DNA from: Novispirillum itersonii
GTDB lineage: Bacteria > Pseudomonadota > Alphaproteobacteria > Rhodospirillales > Rhodospirillaceae
NCBI RefSeq assembly: GCF_014205675.1
Contig: NZ_JACIIX010000010.1
Span: 62,001-126,000, forward strand
DNA: 64,000 nt
Direction of reading: 5' to 3'
The translations under genes were made by a program, and so were the position numbers. Shown in pieces: positions 33,867 to 42,293 of the stretch. How positions within the stretch are numbered: the first letter of the stretch is position 1; each line of letters opens with the position of its first letter. The notes beneath the pieces are model-generated. The model ran no database searches. It saw only the letters and a program-made list of their open reading frames with translations, and had not been told where the DNA came from.

Positions 33867-35553
33867 GGTGAAGCGCCTTTTCTCCAAAGGCGCCCCCCCC
33901 TCCGAGCTGTCTACTTCTGAACGGGCGCCCAGCGGTGGGCGCCTGTTTCAGGCTTTGCAGGCCAGCGGCCTGATTTCCTCCGACCTTCTGGTGCAGGCGA
34001 CCACGCTGGCGGCCCGCACCGGCGGTGCTCTCGGGCAGACGCTGGTTGACATGGGGGCCCTGTCGGACGAGCACCTGTTTTCCGTTTATTCCACCATGAC
34101 CGGGCTGGCGGTGTGGGATGGTAAAGGACAGGTGCTGGAACCGCCGCCGTTTGCCCCGGAATTCCTGCTGTTCAACCGTCTGCTGCCGATCGGCGGGCGG
34201 GAAAAACCGATTCTGGTGCTGTCCGACCCGGAAGACGACGGTCTTCTGCTGATGCTGCGCCAGTTGGCCCCGGACTATGAGCTGATGCTCTACCCCGAGG
34301 CGGAAATTGTCTTCCGCCTTGAGAACCATTTCCAGATGGGAGATGGAGAGGAAGAGAGCAAAACCTACGCTTCCACCGATATTGAACACCTGAAGGATCT
34401 GGCGCTGGAAGCGCCGATCATCCGTCAGGTCAACGACCTGATCGGGGCAGGGGTGAAGATGGGGGCCTCGGATATCCATCTGGAGCCGTCCCGCACCCGG
34501 GTTGACCTGCGCTACCGCGTGGATGGCGTGCTGCACAACCGCCCGGCCCCGACCATCGAAGAATATCCGGCGGTGGTGTCGCGTATCAAAATTCTGGCAC
34601 AGGTCGATATCGCGGAACGCCGCTTGCCGCAGGACGGCCGCATTAAGCTGCGCACCAGCGGTAAGGACGTGGACATCCGTGTCAGCACCATCCCGACCCA
34701 GTTCGGGGAAGACGTTGCCCTGCGTCTGCTCGACCAGAAGAAGCAGGTGCTGGACCTCGATCAGCTGGGGATGGATCAGGACTTTATCAGCGGCTTCCGC
34801 AACTGCCTGCGGCACAGTCACGGTCTGATTCTGGTGACCGGCCCGACCGGCTCCGGGAAATCCACCTGTCTGTATTCCGGCCTGAAAGACATTATCAACG
34901 GCACCACCAAGATCATCACCGTTGAAGACCCGGTGGAATACGAAATCCCCGGCCTGACCCAGATTCAGGTGAATGCGGAAATCGGCATGACTTTCGCCGG
35001 GGCTCTGCGCTCGATCCTGCGTCATGACCCGGATGTGGTGTTCATCGGGGAAATCCGCGATCAGGAAACCGCTGACATCGCCGTGCAGTCGGCGCTGACC
35101 GGCCATCTGGTGCTGTCCACCATCCATACCAACAGCGCCGTCGGGGCGATCAGCCGTCTGCTGAACATGGGCATCCCCGACTATATGATCTCCAGCAGCC
35201 TGCTGGCGGTCACCGGGCAGCGCCTGCTGCGCCGCCTGTGTCCGCACTGCCGCCGCCCCACCACCATGGATCCCAGTCTGGCCGACCGCTACGGCGTGCC
35301 GCGCGATGCGGTGATCCACGAGGCGGTCGGCTGTCCGGAATGCGGTGAGATCGGTTACCGTGGCCGTCTGCCGATCACCGAACTGCTGGTGGTGACGCCG
35401 GAGCTGCGCCACGCCATCCTGACCAACCCGACCGCCGACAGTTTGCAGTCGGAAGCGATGAAGCAGGGCTTCCAGACGATGATTGCCACCGGGATGAAGG
35501 CGGTTCTGGCCGGGCATACCACGGTTGAAGAAGTCCTGCGGGTGGCCCGCTGA
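33844..35553 (+). CDS. gspE: T2SS assembly ATPase GspE
   Basis: ATG 33844 has a GAGGG ribosome site and overlaps gspG by 23 bp, giving 569 residues; GTG 33868 is an alternative. The N1E-like domain (LLQATTLAARTGGALGQTL-type) is followed by the ATPase core: Walker A GPTGSGKST near 332, Walker B VVFIGEIRD near 397. The tetracysteine zinc motif CPHC..CPEC lies near 465-500. It powers pseudopilus extension at the inner membrane with GspL and GspF. Confidence 0.95.
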   Translation: MLTSAIGEVKRLFSKGAPPSELSTSERAPSGGRLFQALQASGLISSDLLVQATTLAARTGGALGQTLVDMGALSDEHLFSVYSTMTGLAVWDGKGQVLEPPPFAPEFLLFNRLLPIGGREKPILVLSDPEDDGLLLMLRQLAPDYELMLYPEAEIVFRLENHFQMGDGEEESKTYASTDIEHLKDLALEAPIIRQVNDLIGAGVKMGASDIHLEPSRTRVDLRYRVDGVLHNRPAPTIEEYPAVVSRIKILAQVDIAERRLPQDGRIKLRTSGKDVDIRVSTIPTQFGEDVALRLLDQKKQVLDLDQLGMDQDFISGFRNCLRHSHGLILVTGPTGSGKSTCLYSGLKDIINGTTKIITVEDPVEYEIPGLTQIQVNAEIGMTFAGALRSILRHDPDVVFIGEIRDQETADIAVQSALTGHLVLSTIHTNSAVGAISRLLNMGIPDYMISSSLLAVTGQRLLRRLCPHCRRPTTMDPSLADRYGVPRDAVIHEAVGCPECGEIGYRGRLPITELLVVTPELRHAILTNPTADSLQSEAMKQGFQTMIATGMKAVLAGHTTVEEVLRVAR

Positions 35554-36728
35554 TGCCGCAGTACCGCTTCACCGCCGTTGGCCGCGATGGCAAGCATCAG
35601 GAAGGACGCGAGTCGGCGGACAGCCGCGCCGCCCTTGAGCAGAAGCTGAAGGCCCGCCGCCTGATCCTGCTGGAGTGCAAGGAGGTGGCGGTCCGCAAGA
35701 TCGCCTCCAGCGTCACCGTCGGCTTTATTGCCCAGCTGTCGGAGCTGATCGCCAACGGCGTGGTGCTGGACCGGTCCCTCCAGATCATTGCTGAAAATGC
35801 TGAAGACAAAAAGGTGGCGGATCTGGCGGTGACCCTGCGGCAGGGCGTCAAGCGCGGCCTGTCGCTGTCGCAGGCCTTGGCGGAGGCCGGGCAGTTTGAT
35901 CCGCTGCTGATCCCGCTGCTGCGGGCGGGCGAGGTTTCCGGCCAGATGGACGTGATCCTTGATAACCTACAGGAACATTATAAGCGCAAACAGAAACTGT
36001 CGCGGGATATCGTCGCCAGCCTGACCTATCCGGTGATTCTGGTGATTGCCTGTCTTGCCTCGATCGGTGCTCTCGGGATTTACGTGATCCCGGTGTTCCG
36101 CACCCTGTTTGAAGACCGGATGGAGGTCCTGCCCGCCACCACCCGCGGCATCTTCTGGTTCAGCGATATGCTTCTGCGTTACGGTGGCATGATCACTGTG
36201 GCGGTTGCGCTGGTGGTCGGGCTGCTGGTCTTTCTGTGGAAGCGCAGCGTGCCGTTTCAGGTTTCCGTGGACCGGATGGCCTTGAATCTGCCGAGTATCG
36301 GTCCGTTTCTCGGCAAGTTGCAGGCGGCGAATATTCTGACCGTTCTGGGGGTTCTGCTCAGCAACGGGGTGTCTCTGGCTCCGGCGATGGAACTGACCAT
36401 CGGCGTTGCCCGGAACCGGATTGTCCGCAGCGGGCTGGAACGGGCGCTGAACGACGTGCGGCGCGGCAAACGCTTCACGGCGTCGCTGGAGCCGGTGGTC
36501 GGTTTCCCGCGCTCGGCTTTGCAGATGGTGTCCGTCGGTGAGGAAACCGGCAATCTGGCACAGATCTGTTCCCGCACCGCCTATTCCCTTCAGGAAGAAG
36601 TACAGGGCCGCCTGAAGGTGATGGTGTCGCTGCTGGAGCCGGTAATGATCCTGTTCATGGGCGGGACCGTCGGCTTTGTCGTCGTATCGATGCTGCTGGC
36701 GGTGTACTCGATGTCGGATCTGGGCTGA
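35553..36728 (+). CDS. gspF: T2SS inner-membrane platform protein GspF
   Basis: The 391-residue protein begins on the last base of the gspE stop. It has the two GspF domains (FIAQLSELIANGVVLDRSLQ near 60 and ANILTVLGVLLSNGVSLAPA near 265) and three membrane helices near 160-185, 215-235 and 360-385. The signature RAGEVSGQMDVILDNL is present. GspF is the polytopic core of the T2SS platform. Confidence 0.95.
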   Translation: MPQYRFTAVGRDGKHQEGRESADSRAALEQKLKARRLILLECKEVAVRKIASSVTVGFIAQLSELIANGVVLDRSLQIIAENAEDKKVADLAVTLRQGVKRGLSLSQALAEAGQFDPLLIPLLRAGEVSGQMDVILDNLQEHYKRKQKLSRDIVASLTYPVILVIACLASIGALGIYVIPVFRTLFEDRMEVLPATTRGIFWFSDMLLRYGGMITVAVALVVGLLVFLWKRSVPFQVSVDRMALNLPSIGPFLGKLQAANILTVLGVLLSNGVSLAPAMELTIGVARNRIVRSGLERALNDVRRGKRFTASLEPVVGFPRSALQMVSVGEETGNLAQICSRTAYSLQEEVQGRLKVMVSLLEPVMILFMGGTVGFVVVSMLLAVYSMSDLG

Positions 36729-37438
36729 TGCGGACGGGCGGCTGGTGGAAACCGCTCGCCGGATGCCTGTGTCTGGCCCTGATCAGTCTGGCAGCCTCTG
36801 CGGCGCAGGCCAGTTCCCTGCCGCCGGAAATCGCCTGCCAGACCGCGATTGCTGAGGCCGAAGCCAAAACCACGATCCCGGACCGTCTGGTCCGCTCCAT
36901 CGCCCGGGTGGAGAGTGGCCGTCCCGGAGTGGCACCGTCCTGGCCGTGGACGGTGAATGCGGAAAGCCGCAGCTATTATCTGGACAGCAAGGATGAGGCG
37001 GTCCGCCTCGTGCAGGGGTTGCAGGCGCGGGGAGTGCGCAGCATCGATGTCGGCTGCATGCAGGTCAACCTGATGTACCACCCCGATGCTTTCGCCAGCG
37101 TCAGCGATGCCTTTGATCCGGAAAAGAATGTGGCCTATGCCATCCGCTTTCTGCGGTTCCTGCGGCAGGATACCGGCAGCTGGGAAGGGGCGGTCGGGCG
37201 GTATCATTCTGCCGATCCGGATCTGGGAAATGCGTACCGGGCCCGCGTTTACGCCGCCGGGGGGCCGGAATTGACCTATGGCCTGTCCAATGCCTCCGGG
37301 CTGGTGCTGACCATCAGCGAGGCCCGGCAGGGGGAAGCCTTCCGGCAGGCGCTGTTCCGCCAGAAAGAGTCGATCGCCCGCAAGGAAACCGGCATGGGTG
37401 CCCGCCCGCAGCGGATTGTGATCCTCGGGCGCCCGTAA
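36728..37438 (+). CDS. Exported lytic transglycosylase (SLT domain)
   Basis: The 236-residue protein has a signal peptide (ALISLAASAAQA) and an SLT-type domain: catalytic Glu in RSIARVESGRPG near residue 60, MQVNLMYHP near 115 and a later AVGRYHS motif. It starts on the last base of the gspF stop and ends the operon. Such enzymes open the peptidoglycan for envelope-spanning machines, so a role in T2SS insertion is likely. Confidence 0.88.
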   Translation: MRTGGWWKPLAGCLCLALISLAASAAQASSLPPEIACQTAIAEAEAKTTIPDRLVRSIARVESGRPGVAPSWPWTVNAESRSYYLDSKDEAVRLVQGLQARGVRSIDVGCMQVNLMYHPDAFASVSDAFDPEKNVAYAIRFLRFLRQDTGSWEGAVGRYHSADPDLGNAYRARVYAAGGPELTYGLSNASGLVLTISEARQGEAFRQALFRQKESIARKETGMGARPQRIVILGRP

Positions 37439-37448
37439 GCTGGGGGGC

Positions 37449-38105
37449 TTATCCGCCCCAGCTGCTGCTGCCCCCACCGAAACCGCTGCGGCTGATCACG
37501 GTGGTGCGTTCCGCCTTGGGGGGCGGAGAGGCCGACCGCGACGTTCCCGACCACGACTGTGAATCATATTTCTTGCCGCTGGCACCCGACGGCGACGGTG
37601 AGGCCGGATAGGGACGCCAGCTTTTGTCCGGGCTGCGGTAGACCGGGCGGCCATAGCGGCGGTCGGTCAGGCCATCAATCACCTGCGACACCACATAGCC
37701 GGTCAGGAACGGCGTCCAGAACGAGGTGCCGTTGTGGGTGACGGTCTGGCAGGCATTGGCCCCAAGCGCGGATTCACAGTCGGTCTGCGACAGGAACTTC
37801 GGCAGGGACTCCTTGGCGGCATCAAAGGCCTTGGTGCACTGTTCGACGGTGTTGCCGGGAACGGCGACACACTCCTGCACCGTGGCATAGACCTTGTCCT
37901 GCGGGGTCAGGTCCGGCACCAGCCCCAGCGTGGTTTCGCAGTAGGAGGCGGTGTATTTTCCACCGTCAACACAGGCCTGAAAAGAGGCGTATTCGCCGTC
38001 TCCGGCGTCGGCGCTGCCATCGGCGGGCGGGTCGTCATTACAGGCGGCCAGCGTGAAGGAGCCGGTGGCCATGAGTGTCAGCGCAAGGGCGCGGGACCGT
38101 TTCAT
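37449..38105 (-). CDS. yjfM: DUF1190 lipoprotein (YjfM/YgiB-like)
   Basis: ATG 38105 gives 218 residues with lipobox TLAAC. The DUF1190 pattern is visible: FQACVDGGKYTASYCETTL, EQCTKAFDAA and DCESALGANACQ, followed by a Ser/Gly/Arg-rich tail ending GFGGGSSSWGG. It is the last gene of the leftward yjf-type operon. In enterobacteria this family is encoded next to the glutathionylspermidine-synthase-like YjfC/YgiC. Function is not established. Confidence 0.85.
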   Translation of the reverse strand: MKRSRALALTLMATGSFTLAACNDDPPADGSADAGDGEYASFQACVDGGKYTASYCETTLGLVPDLTPQDKVYATVQECVAVPGNTVEQCTKAFDAAKESLPKFLSQTDCESALGANACQTVTHNGTSFWTPFLTGYVVSQVIDGLTDRRYGRPVYRSPDKSWRPYPASPSPSGASGKKYDSQSWSGTSRSASPPPKAERTTVISRSGFGGGSSSWGG

Positions 38106-38122
38106 TGTGTACCAGCCCCCGG

Positions 38123-38539
38123 TCAATAGGTCATGCAGGCGGCATTGAGAATGCCGACGGCGACAGAGACGAAGGCCAGCTTCAGGGCCGGGGCCAGTTC
38201 GTTGGCGGTGATGCTGGCCGACAGGCCCGGATAAAACAGCCGCACGGCGAAGAACACCAGAAGCTGGACCGTTCCGGCAATCACCGACCACACCGCCATA
38301 TCCACCAGACTGACCGAATGGGCGATCACGCTGGCCAGCGGCAGCACAAAGCCGATCAGTGCCCCGCCGTAGGTGACGGCGGCGGCGGCCTTATTGGCCT
38401 TGATCAGCGCCACTTCGTCATAGGGGGTGACCCGGGTGTAAATCCACTGGAAGACGAACAGCAGAACCGCCGCCGTGGCAAAATAGGCGGCGAAGGACAG
38501 CAGGTTTTGCAGCGGAAAGGCCTCGGGAGAGAAGAGCAT
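38123..38539 (-). CDS. yjfL: DUF350 membrane protein (YjfL-like)
   Basis: The 138-residue protein has four predicted membrane helices arranged as two related halves, with the DUF350 hallmarks YTRVTPYDEVALIKANKAAA and YGGALIGFVLPLASVI. It lies 17 bp before the DUF1190 gene. Family members sit in yjf/psp-type envelope-stress operons; the transported or sensed species is unknown. Confidence 0.88.
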   Translation of the reverse strand: MLFSPEAFPLQNLLSFAAYFATAAVLLFVFQWIYTRVTPYDEVALIKANKAAAAVTYGGALIGFVLPLASVIAHSVSLVDMAVWSVIAGTVQLLVFFAVRLFYPGLSASITANELAPALKLAFVSVAVGILNAACMTY

Positions 38540-38659
38540 CGACGTCGGTCCGGTTGTGGAACAGAGGAGGCAGGACAGAATCCCGCCCCCGTTGTCCCAT
38601 CATGCGGGGGCAGGATCAACCCTTTGTCACCGCCGGAGCAGGCCCGGCGGTCAGGCTGT

Positions 38660-39304
38660 TTACACCTTCAGGTGGCTGGGTTCCAGCGCGATCCCGGCCA
38701 TCAGCTCCACGCTGGTGTCGCTGCCGTGGCGTTCCAGAATTGCCAGCAGCAGGTCGTGGTCTCCGCCGTCGAGAGTCCGCTGATAGAGCATGCAGGTCTG
38801 TTCAATCCGGCGCGGGGCCGTGGTCTGGGTGCGGTCGTCGTAGACGTCTTCGGTCAGCACCACCGGGTCCTGCGCGGCATCGCTGCCATCAAACCACAGG
38901 CGGCGGAAGGTCAGCCCCTCAGGCAGGGTCAGCACCGGCTGGCGCAGCCGGTCGTGCCACAGGCGCAGGCCGGACTCATCGCCCGGGTAGTCACTGCGGT
39001 ACGGTACAAACAGCGTCACGTCGCGGATGGCATCGTCGCCATCCCAGCGGGCGCAGACGAACTGAAGCATCACGTTGTCATCGGTATACATCCGGTGTAC
39101 CCACTGCCCGTCCTCCAGCTGGCTCATCCCCTGTGCGGTGAACAGCAGGGTCGGCGATGGCAGGGAGAACAGGCTGGCACTGTCGCGCAGGCGCAGCATC
39201 AGCGGGTCAATTTCCGCGCCGCGCCCGATGGTCAGGTTCAGCAGTTCGGGCACCACCGGCTTGGGCGGGTCCGGCGTGAACAGGGACTTCAGGGACTTAA
39301 ACAT
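38660..39304 (-). CDS. yjfK: DUF2491 protein (YjfK-like)
   Basis: The 214-residue soluble protein begins MFKSLKSLFTPDPPK and contains LTIGRGAEIDPLMLRL and GDDAIRDVTLFVPYRSDYP, matching DUF2491/YjfK. It has no signal peptide. It lies 24 bp after yjfC and 120 bp before yjfL. The function is unknown; conservation of the operon suggests it works with the PspA-type protein. Confidence 0.82.
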   Translation of the reverse strand: MFKSLKSLFTPDPPKPVVPELLNLTIGRGAEIDPLMLRLRDSASLFSLPSPTLLFTAQGMSQLEDGQWVHRMYTDDNVMLQFVCARWDGDDAIRDVTLFVPYRSDYPGDESGLRLWHDRLRQPVLTLPEGLTFRRLWFDGSDAAQDPVVLTEDVYDDRTQTTAPRRIEQTCMLYQRTLDGGDHDLLLAILERHGSDTSVELMAGIALEPSHLKV

Positions 39305-39328
39305 CGGCGGCTCCCGGAACGCTGGGGA

Positions 39329-40498
39329 TCATTGAATGAAGTGGGGGACAAAACGGCTGAGGTCCCGGGTGATGGCACTGCTGTCCTCGCGCAGGCCGAT
39401 ACCACAGGCGGTATCCCCGATCACCCACGATCCCACCACCATGTGCTGTCCGGCGATGCAGGGCAAGGGGGCATAGGCCTGCCCGATCCAGCCTTCGGCA
39501 CCATAGGGGCCATCGGCCTCTTCCCGCACCGTTCCGGCGGCGGTCAGCAGGGTGACGTTGGCCCCTTCGCGGGAGAACAGCGGTTTGCGGACCCATCCGG
39601 CGGAGAGATCCGCCCCGTCAGGCGGGCCGTCTTCGGCAAACCATGCGGGCAGCAGGTTGGGGTGGCCGGGAAACATCTGCCACAGTACCGGCAGCAGCCC
39701 CTTGTTGGACAGGATCGCCTTCCACGGCGGTTCCAGAAAGCGGGTCGGGCTGGTCAGAAGATGCTCGGCGAAGGGGTCGCGCAGCATCATTTCCCACGGA
39801 TACAGCTTGAACAGCTGCTGGATCAGCACCGAATCCGCATCGGCAAAGCGTCCGGCGGCGTCAACGCCGATGTCCTGCATCGCCACATAGACCGGATGGC
39901 GTCCGGCCTGCCGGGCACAGTCTTCCAGATACAGCACGGTGCCACGGTCTTCGTCCGATCCGCTGACGCTGGCGAAATGGGTCAGGGCGTCCGGGGGGAG
40001 GATGTCCGCCAGCCGGGCGATCAGCTGATCCTGCACCGCGTTGAACTGGTCAGCCCCCGGCGGCAGGATCCTCTGTTCCATCGCCTGTTCCAGCCAGACC
40101 CACTGGAAGAAAGCGGTCTCATACAGGCTGGTCGGGGTATCGGCGTTATATTCCAGCATCTTCGCCGGTCCGCTGCCGTCATAGGCCAGATCGAACCGCC
40201 CGTACAGCGACGGGTCCCGCCGTGCCCACGAGGCGGCAATCCAGTCCCAGAACCGTTCCGGGATCGCCAGACGGCGCAGCAGGGTCTCATCCCCGATCAC
40301 CCGGTCCACCGCCGCCAGCGTCATCTGGTGCAGGGCGGCGGTGGGGTCCTCCAGATCGCGTTCGATCTCGGTCAGGCTGAAGCGCCAGGCGACGGTCTCA
40401 TCCCAGTACGGCGCGCCATACATGGTGTGAAAGCCGAAGCCCAGCCGTTCGGCTAAGGCCTGCCAGTCAGGCCGGGCCGGAAGGGACAGGCGCTCCAT
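39329..40498 (-). CDS. yjfC: Glutathionylspermidine synthase-like ATP-grasp protein (YjfC/YgiC)
   Basis: ATG 40498 gives 389 residues and lies 10 bp after the yjfJ stop. The glutathionylspermidine synthase-type ATP-grasp pattern is present: YGRFDLAYDGSGPAKMLEYN, ADTPTSLYETAFFQW, EPPWKAILSNKGLLPVLW, PLFSREGANV and a C-terminal GSWVIGDTACGIGLREDSS. The amidase domain of the bifunctional enzyme is absent, as in YjfC/YgiC. The real substrate of this subfamily is uncertain. Confidence 0.9.
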   Translation of the reverse strand: MERLSLPARPDWQALAERLGFGFHTMYGAPYWDETVAWRFSLTEIERDLEDPTAALHQMTLAAVDRVIGDETLLRRLAIPERFWDWIAASWARRDPSLYGRFDLAYDGSGPAKMLEYNADTPTSLYETAFFQWVWLEQAMEQRILPPGADQFNAVQDQLIARLADILPPDALTHFASVSGSDEDRGTVLYLEDCARQAGRHPVYVAMQDIGVDAAGRFADADSVLIQQLFKLYPWEMMLRDPFAEHLLTSPTRFLEPPWKAILSNKGLLPVLWQMFPGHPNLLPAWFAEDGPPDGADLSAGWVRKPLFSREGANVTLLTAAGTVREEADGPYGAEGWIGQAYAPLPCIAGQHMVVGSWVIGDTACGIGLREDSSAITRDLSRFVPHFIQ

Positions 40499-40508
40499 GA
40501 CCGGGAAA

Positions 40509-41198
40509 TCAGGACTTGGACTTGAAACGGGCCATAATCTCGTCGGTGCGGTTGGCCCCGCTGTCGCCGATGCCGAGGGCGGCAAGGCGCTGGTCCAGAT
40601 CGGCCCCGGTCTTCTGCTGGTCCAGCTCTTCGGCGGCGGAGAAACGGGCTTCCTGCTCGGCCTGACGGGCCTTCAGCCGTTCCAGCGAGGCGGTGGCATC
40701 GCCGAGGGCGGTGTTGACGCCGGAATGCTTGGCGGCAACGGCGGCCTGCGCCTTCTGCACCGCTTCGGTGGCGCGCACGGTGTCAATCTCCCGCTTCAGG
40801 GTGGTGATCCGCCCTTCGGTCTGGGTGATGGTGGCGCGCATTTTGGTTTCGGCGGTGCGGTAGGCGTCGGCGCTGGTGGTGGCGGCGGTCAGTTCCTGCT
40901 CCAGCGCGGCGATGCGTTCCGCCACTTCACGGGCCAGATCTTCCTGTCCCAGCGACAGGGCCTTGCCGCCCTTGGTTTCGTACCCGGCGATCTGCTCTTT
41001 CAGCTCGGTGATTTTGCGGTCCTGTAGGGCGCGCTTGGCCATCAGGGCGGCCAGTTCGTCCCGCGCCTTCGACAGGGCGGTTTCGGCGTCGCGGATTTCC
41101 TGATCGAGGATGCGCAGGGCCTGACTGTCGGCAATGCTTTCGGCGACTTCGGTGACGGCGCCCTTGCCAAGGCTGAACAGTTTGCGGAACAGGCTCAT
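40509..41198 (-). CDS. yjfJ: PspA/IM30-family protein (YjfJ-like)
   Basis: The 229-residue, almost wholly helical protein starts MSLFRKLFSLGKGAVTEVAE and consists of long coiled coils (ETALSKARDELAALMAKRAL, EDLAREVAERIAALEQEL), the layout of PspA/IM30. ESCRT-III-like PspA proteins bind and protect the inner membrane. It lies in the yjf-type operon between the DUF2170 and ATP-grasp genes. Confidence 0.9.
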   Translation of the reverse strand: MSLFRKLFSLGKGAVTEVAESIADSQALRILDQEIRDAETALSKARDELAALMAKRALQDRKITELKEQIAGYETKGGKALSLGQEDLAREVAERIAALEQELTAATTSADAYRTAETKMRATITQTEGRITTLKREIDTVRATEAVQKAQAAVAAKHSGVNTALGDATASLERLKARQAEQEARFSAAEELDQQKTGADLDQRLAALGIGDSGANRTDEIMARFKSKS

Positions 41199-41251
41199 GA
41201 TCGGTGTGTCCTGAAAACGGAAGAAGGGGCAGGAGGCAGAGGCGGGGGCGG

Positions 41252-42010
41252 TCAGGCCGCCAGCGCATCGGCCCGGGCGGCGGCGACATCGAGGGCGTTT
41301 TCCGCCAGCGTCACCAGTTCCACCACAATGTCCTGTAGGGTGGCGTGGGCGCTCAGCGCGCCGAACAGTTCGTAATAGTCGGTGCCGTCAATGGTGACGA
41401 TCCCGAAGGTCGACAGCGGCATCAGCTTGTGACTGCGCAGGGCAAAATCGTTGAAGGCGGCGGCGTCGGCTTCGCTGGTCACCGGCCACAGCAGGGTGGA
41501 GGCGAGAATCTGCATGCCGTTGACGCTGACATAGACCGGCAGATCGCCGAAGTCGTTCATCTCGACGCAGAGAATCGGATCCAGCCCCGGCGTCAGCGAC
41601 AGGGTCATGGCGGCCACCTCGGGCGCCTCAGAGGCTTCCAGCGCCTGTTTCAGGCTCTGCACCGTCCACGGCGCTTCGTTCACCATTGTCATCGCATTCT
41701 CCAGAGACGGATGGGGGGTCGTGGTGATCACGGCCCGGTGCCGGAGCGCCTGCTCCAGCTTTTTTGCTTCCGGTTTCAGGTCGGTGGGCACCCACAGCTC
41801 CACCTTCACCAGTCCCTGCGCCACCAGCGCCTCGCGCCAGCGTTTGGCGGCGTCACGCACGTCCTGCGCCCGGGAGGACCGGGGCGGGATCATGGTGGCT
41901 CCGGCAGCGGACCGGGGTTTGACGCCGGTTCGCGGAACGGACGTCAGGGCAGCTTTCGCCGGGGGTCTGGCTGCGGGCTTCCGGGGCGGATCATCTCGCG
42001 TCGGGGCCAT
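41252..42010 (-). CDS. yjfI: DUF2170 protein (YjfI-like)
   Basis: The 252-residue protein has a basic, Ala/Pro-rich N-terminal tail with RDAAKRWREALVAQGLVKVE, a DNA-binding-like or YjfI-type segment, followed by the DUF2170 domain (ENAMTMVNEAPWTVQSLKQA, LCVEMNDFGDLPVYVSVNG, SKLMPLSTFGI-like). In shorter relatives the DUF2170 domain stands alone. It is the first gene of the leftward operon. Function unknown. Confidence 0.85.
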   Translation of the reverse strand: MAPTRDDPPRKPAARPPAKAALTSVPRTGVKPRSAAGATMIPPRSSRAQDVRDAAKRWREALVAQGLVKVELWVPTDLKPEAKKLEQALRHRAVITTTPHPSLENAMTMVNEAPWTVQSLKQALEASEAPEVAAMTLSLTPGLDPILCVEMNDFGDLPVYVSVNGMQILASTLLWPVTSEADAAAFNDFALRSHKLMPLSTFGIVTIDGTDYYELFGALSAHATLQDIVVELVTLAENALDVAAARADALAA

Positions 42011-42190
42011 GGTCGGGTGTTCTCCTGAACGGGCAGTCTGCCCGAAGAAGCGAAGCGGTCATCAGGCCGGGCGGTGGCGGGAAGGCCGCCGCCGCGGTCA
42101 CACTGATACTATGGGGAGGGGCGGGCATCCCTGCAAGAGGTGTTTCGCGAATATGCGACATCCCCGGAATTGCTGCCCCGGACGGTTATC

Positions 42191-42210
42191 TGTCCGTAAT
42201 CTTACGGACA
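42191..42210. promoter_or_regulatory. Perfect 20-bp palindromic operator candidate
   Basis: TGTCCGTAA and TTACGGACA are exact inverted 9-bp arms around TC. The site lies in the 283-bp divergent gap between yjfI and the DUF1365 gene, about 84 bp before the latter. Its form fits a dimeric TetR- or MerR-type repressor; the regulator is not identifiable from this window. Confidence 0.6.
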
Positions 42211-42293
42211 GAGTGATACAAAGACCGGCGAAGCCCGTAAAGATGGCAAAGCGCCCCGTGTTTCTGCGGTGGCCGGGAAAGGGAACTGCGGTG

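Noticed and set aside
33887-35517. A 609-residue minus-strand frame opposite gspE
   Set aside because: It is His/Gln/Arg-rich shadow coding opposite a well-conserved ATPase gene.
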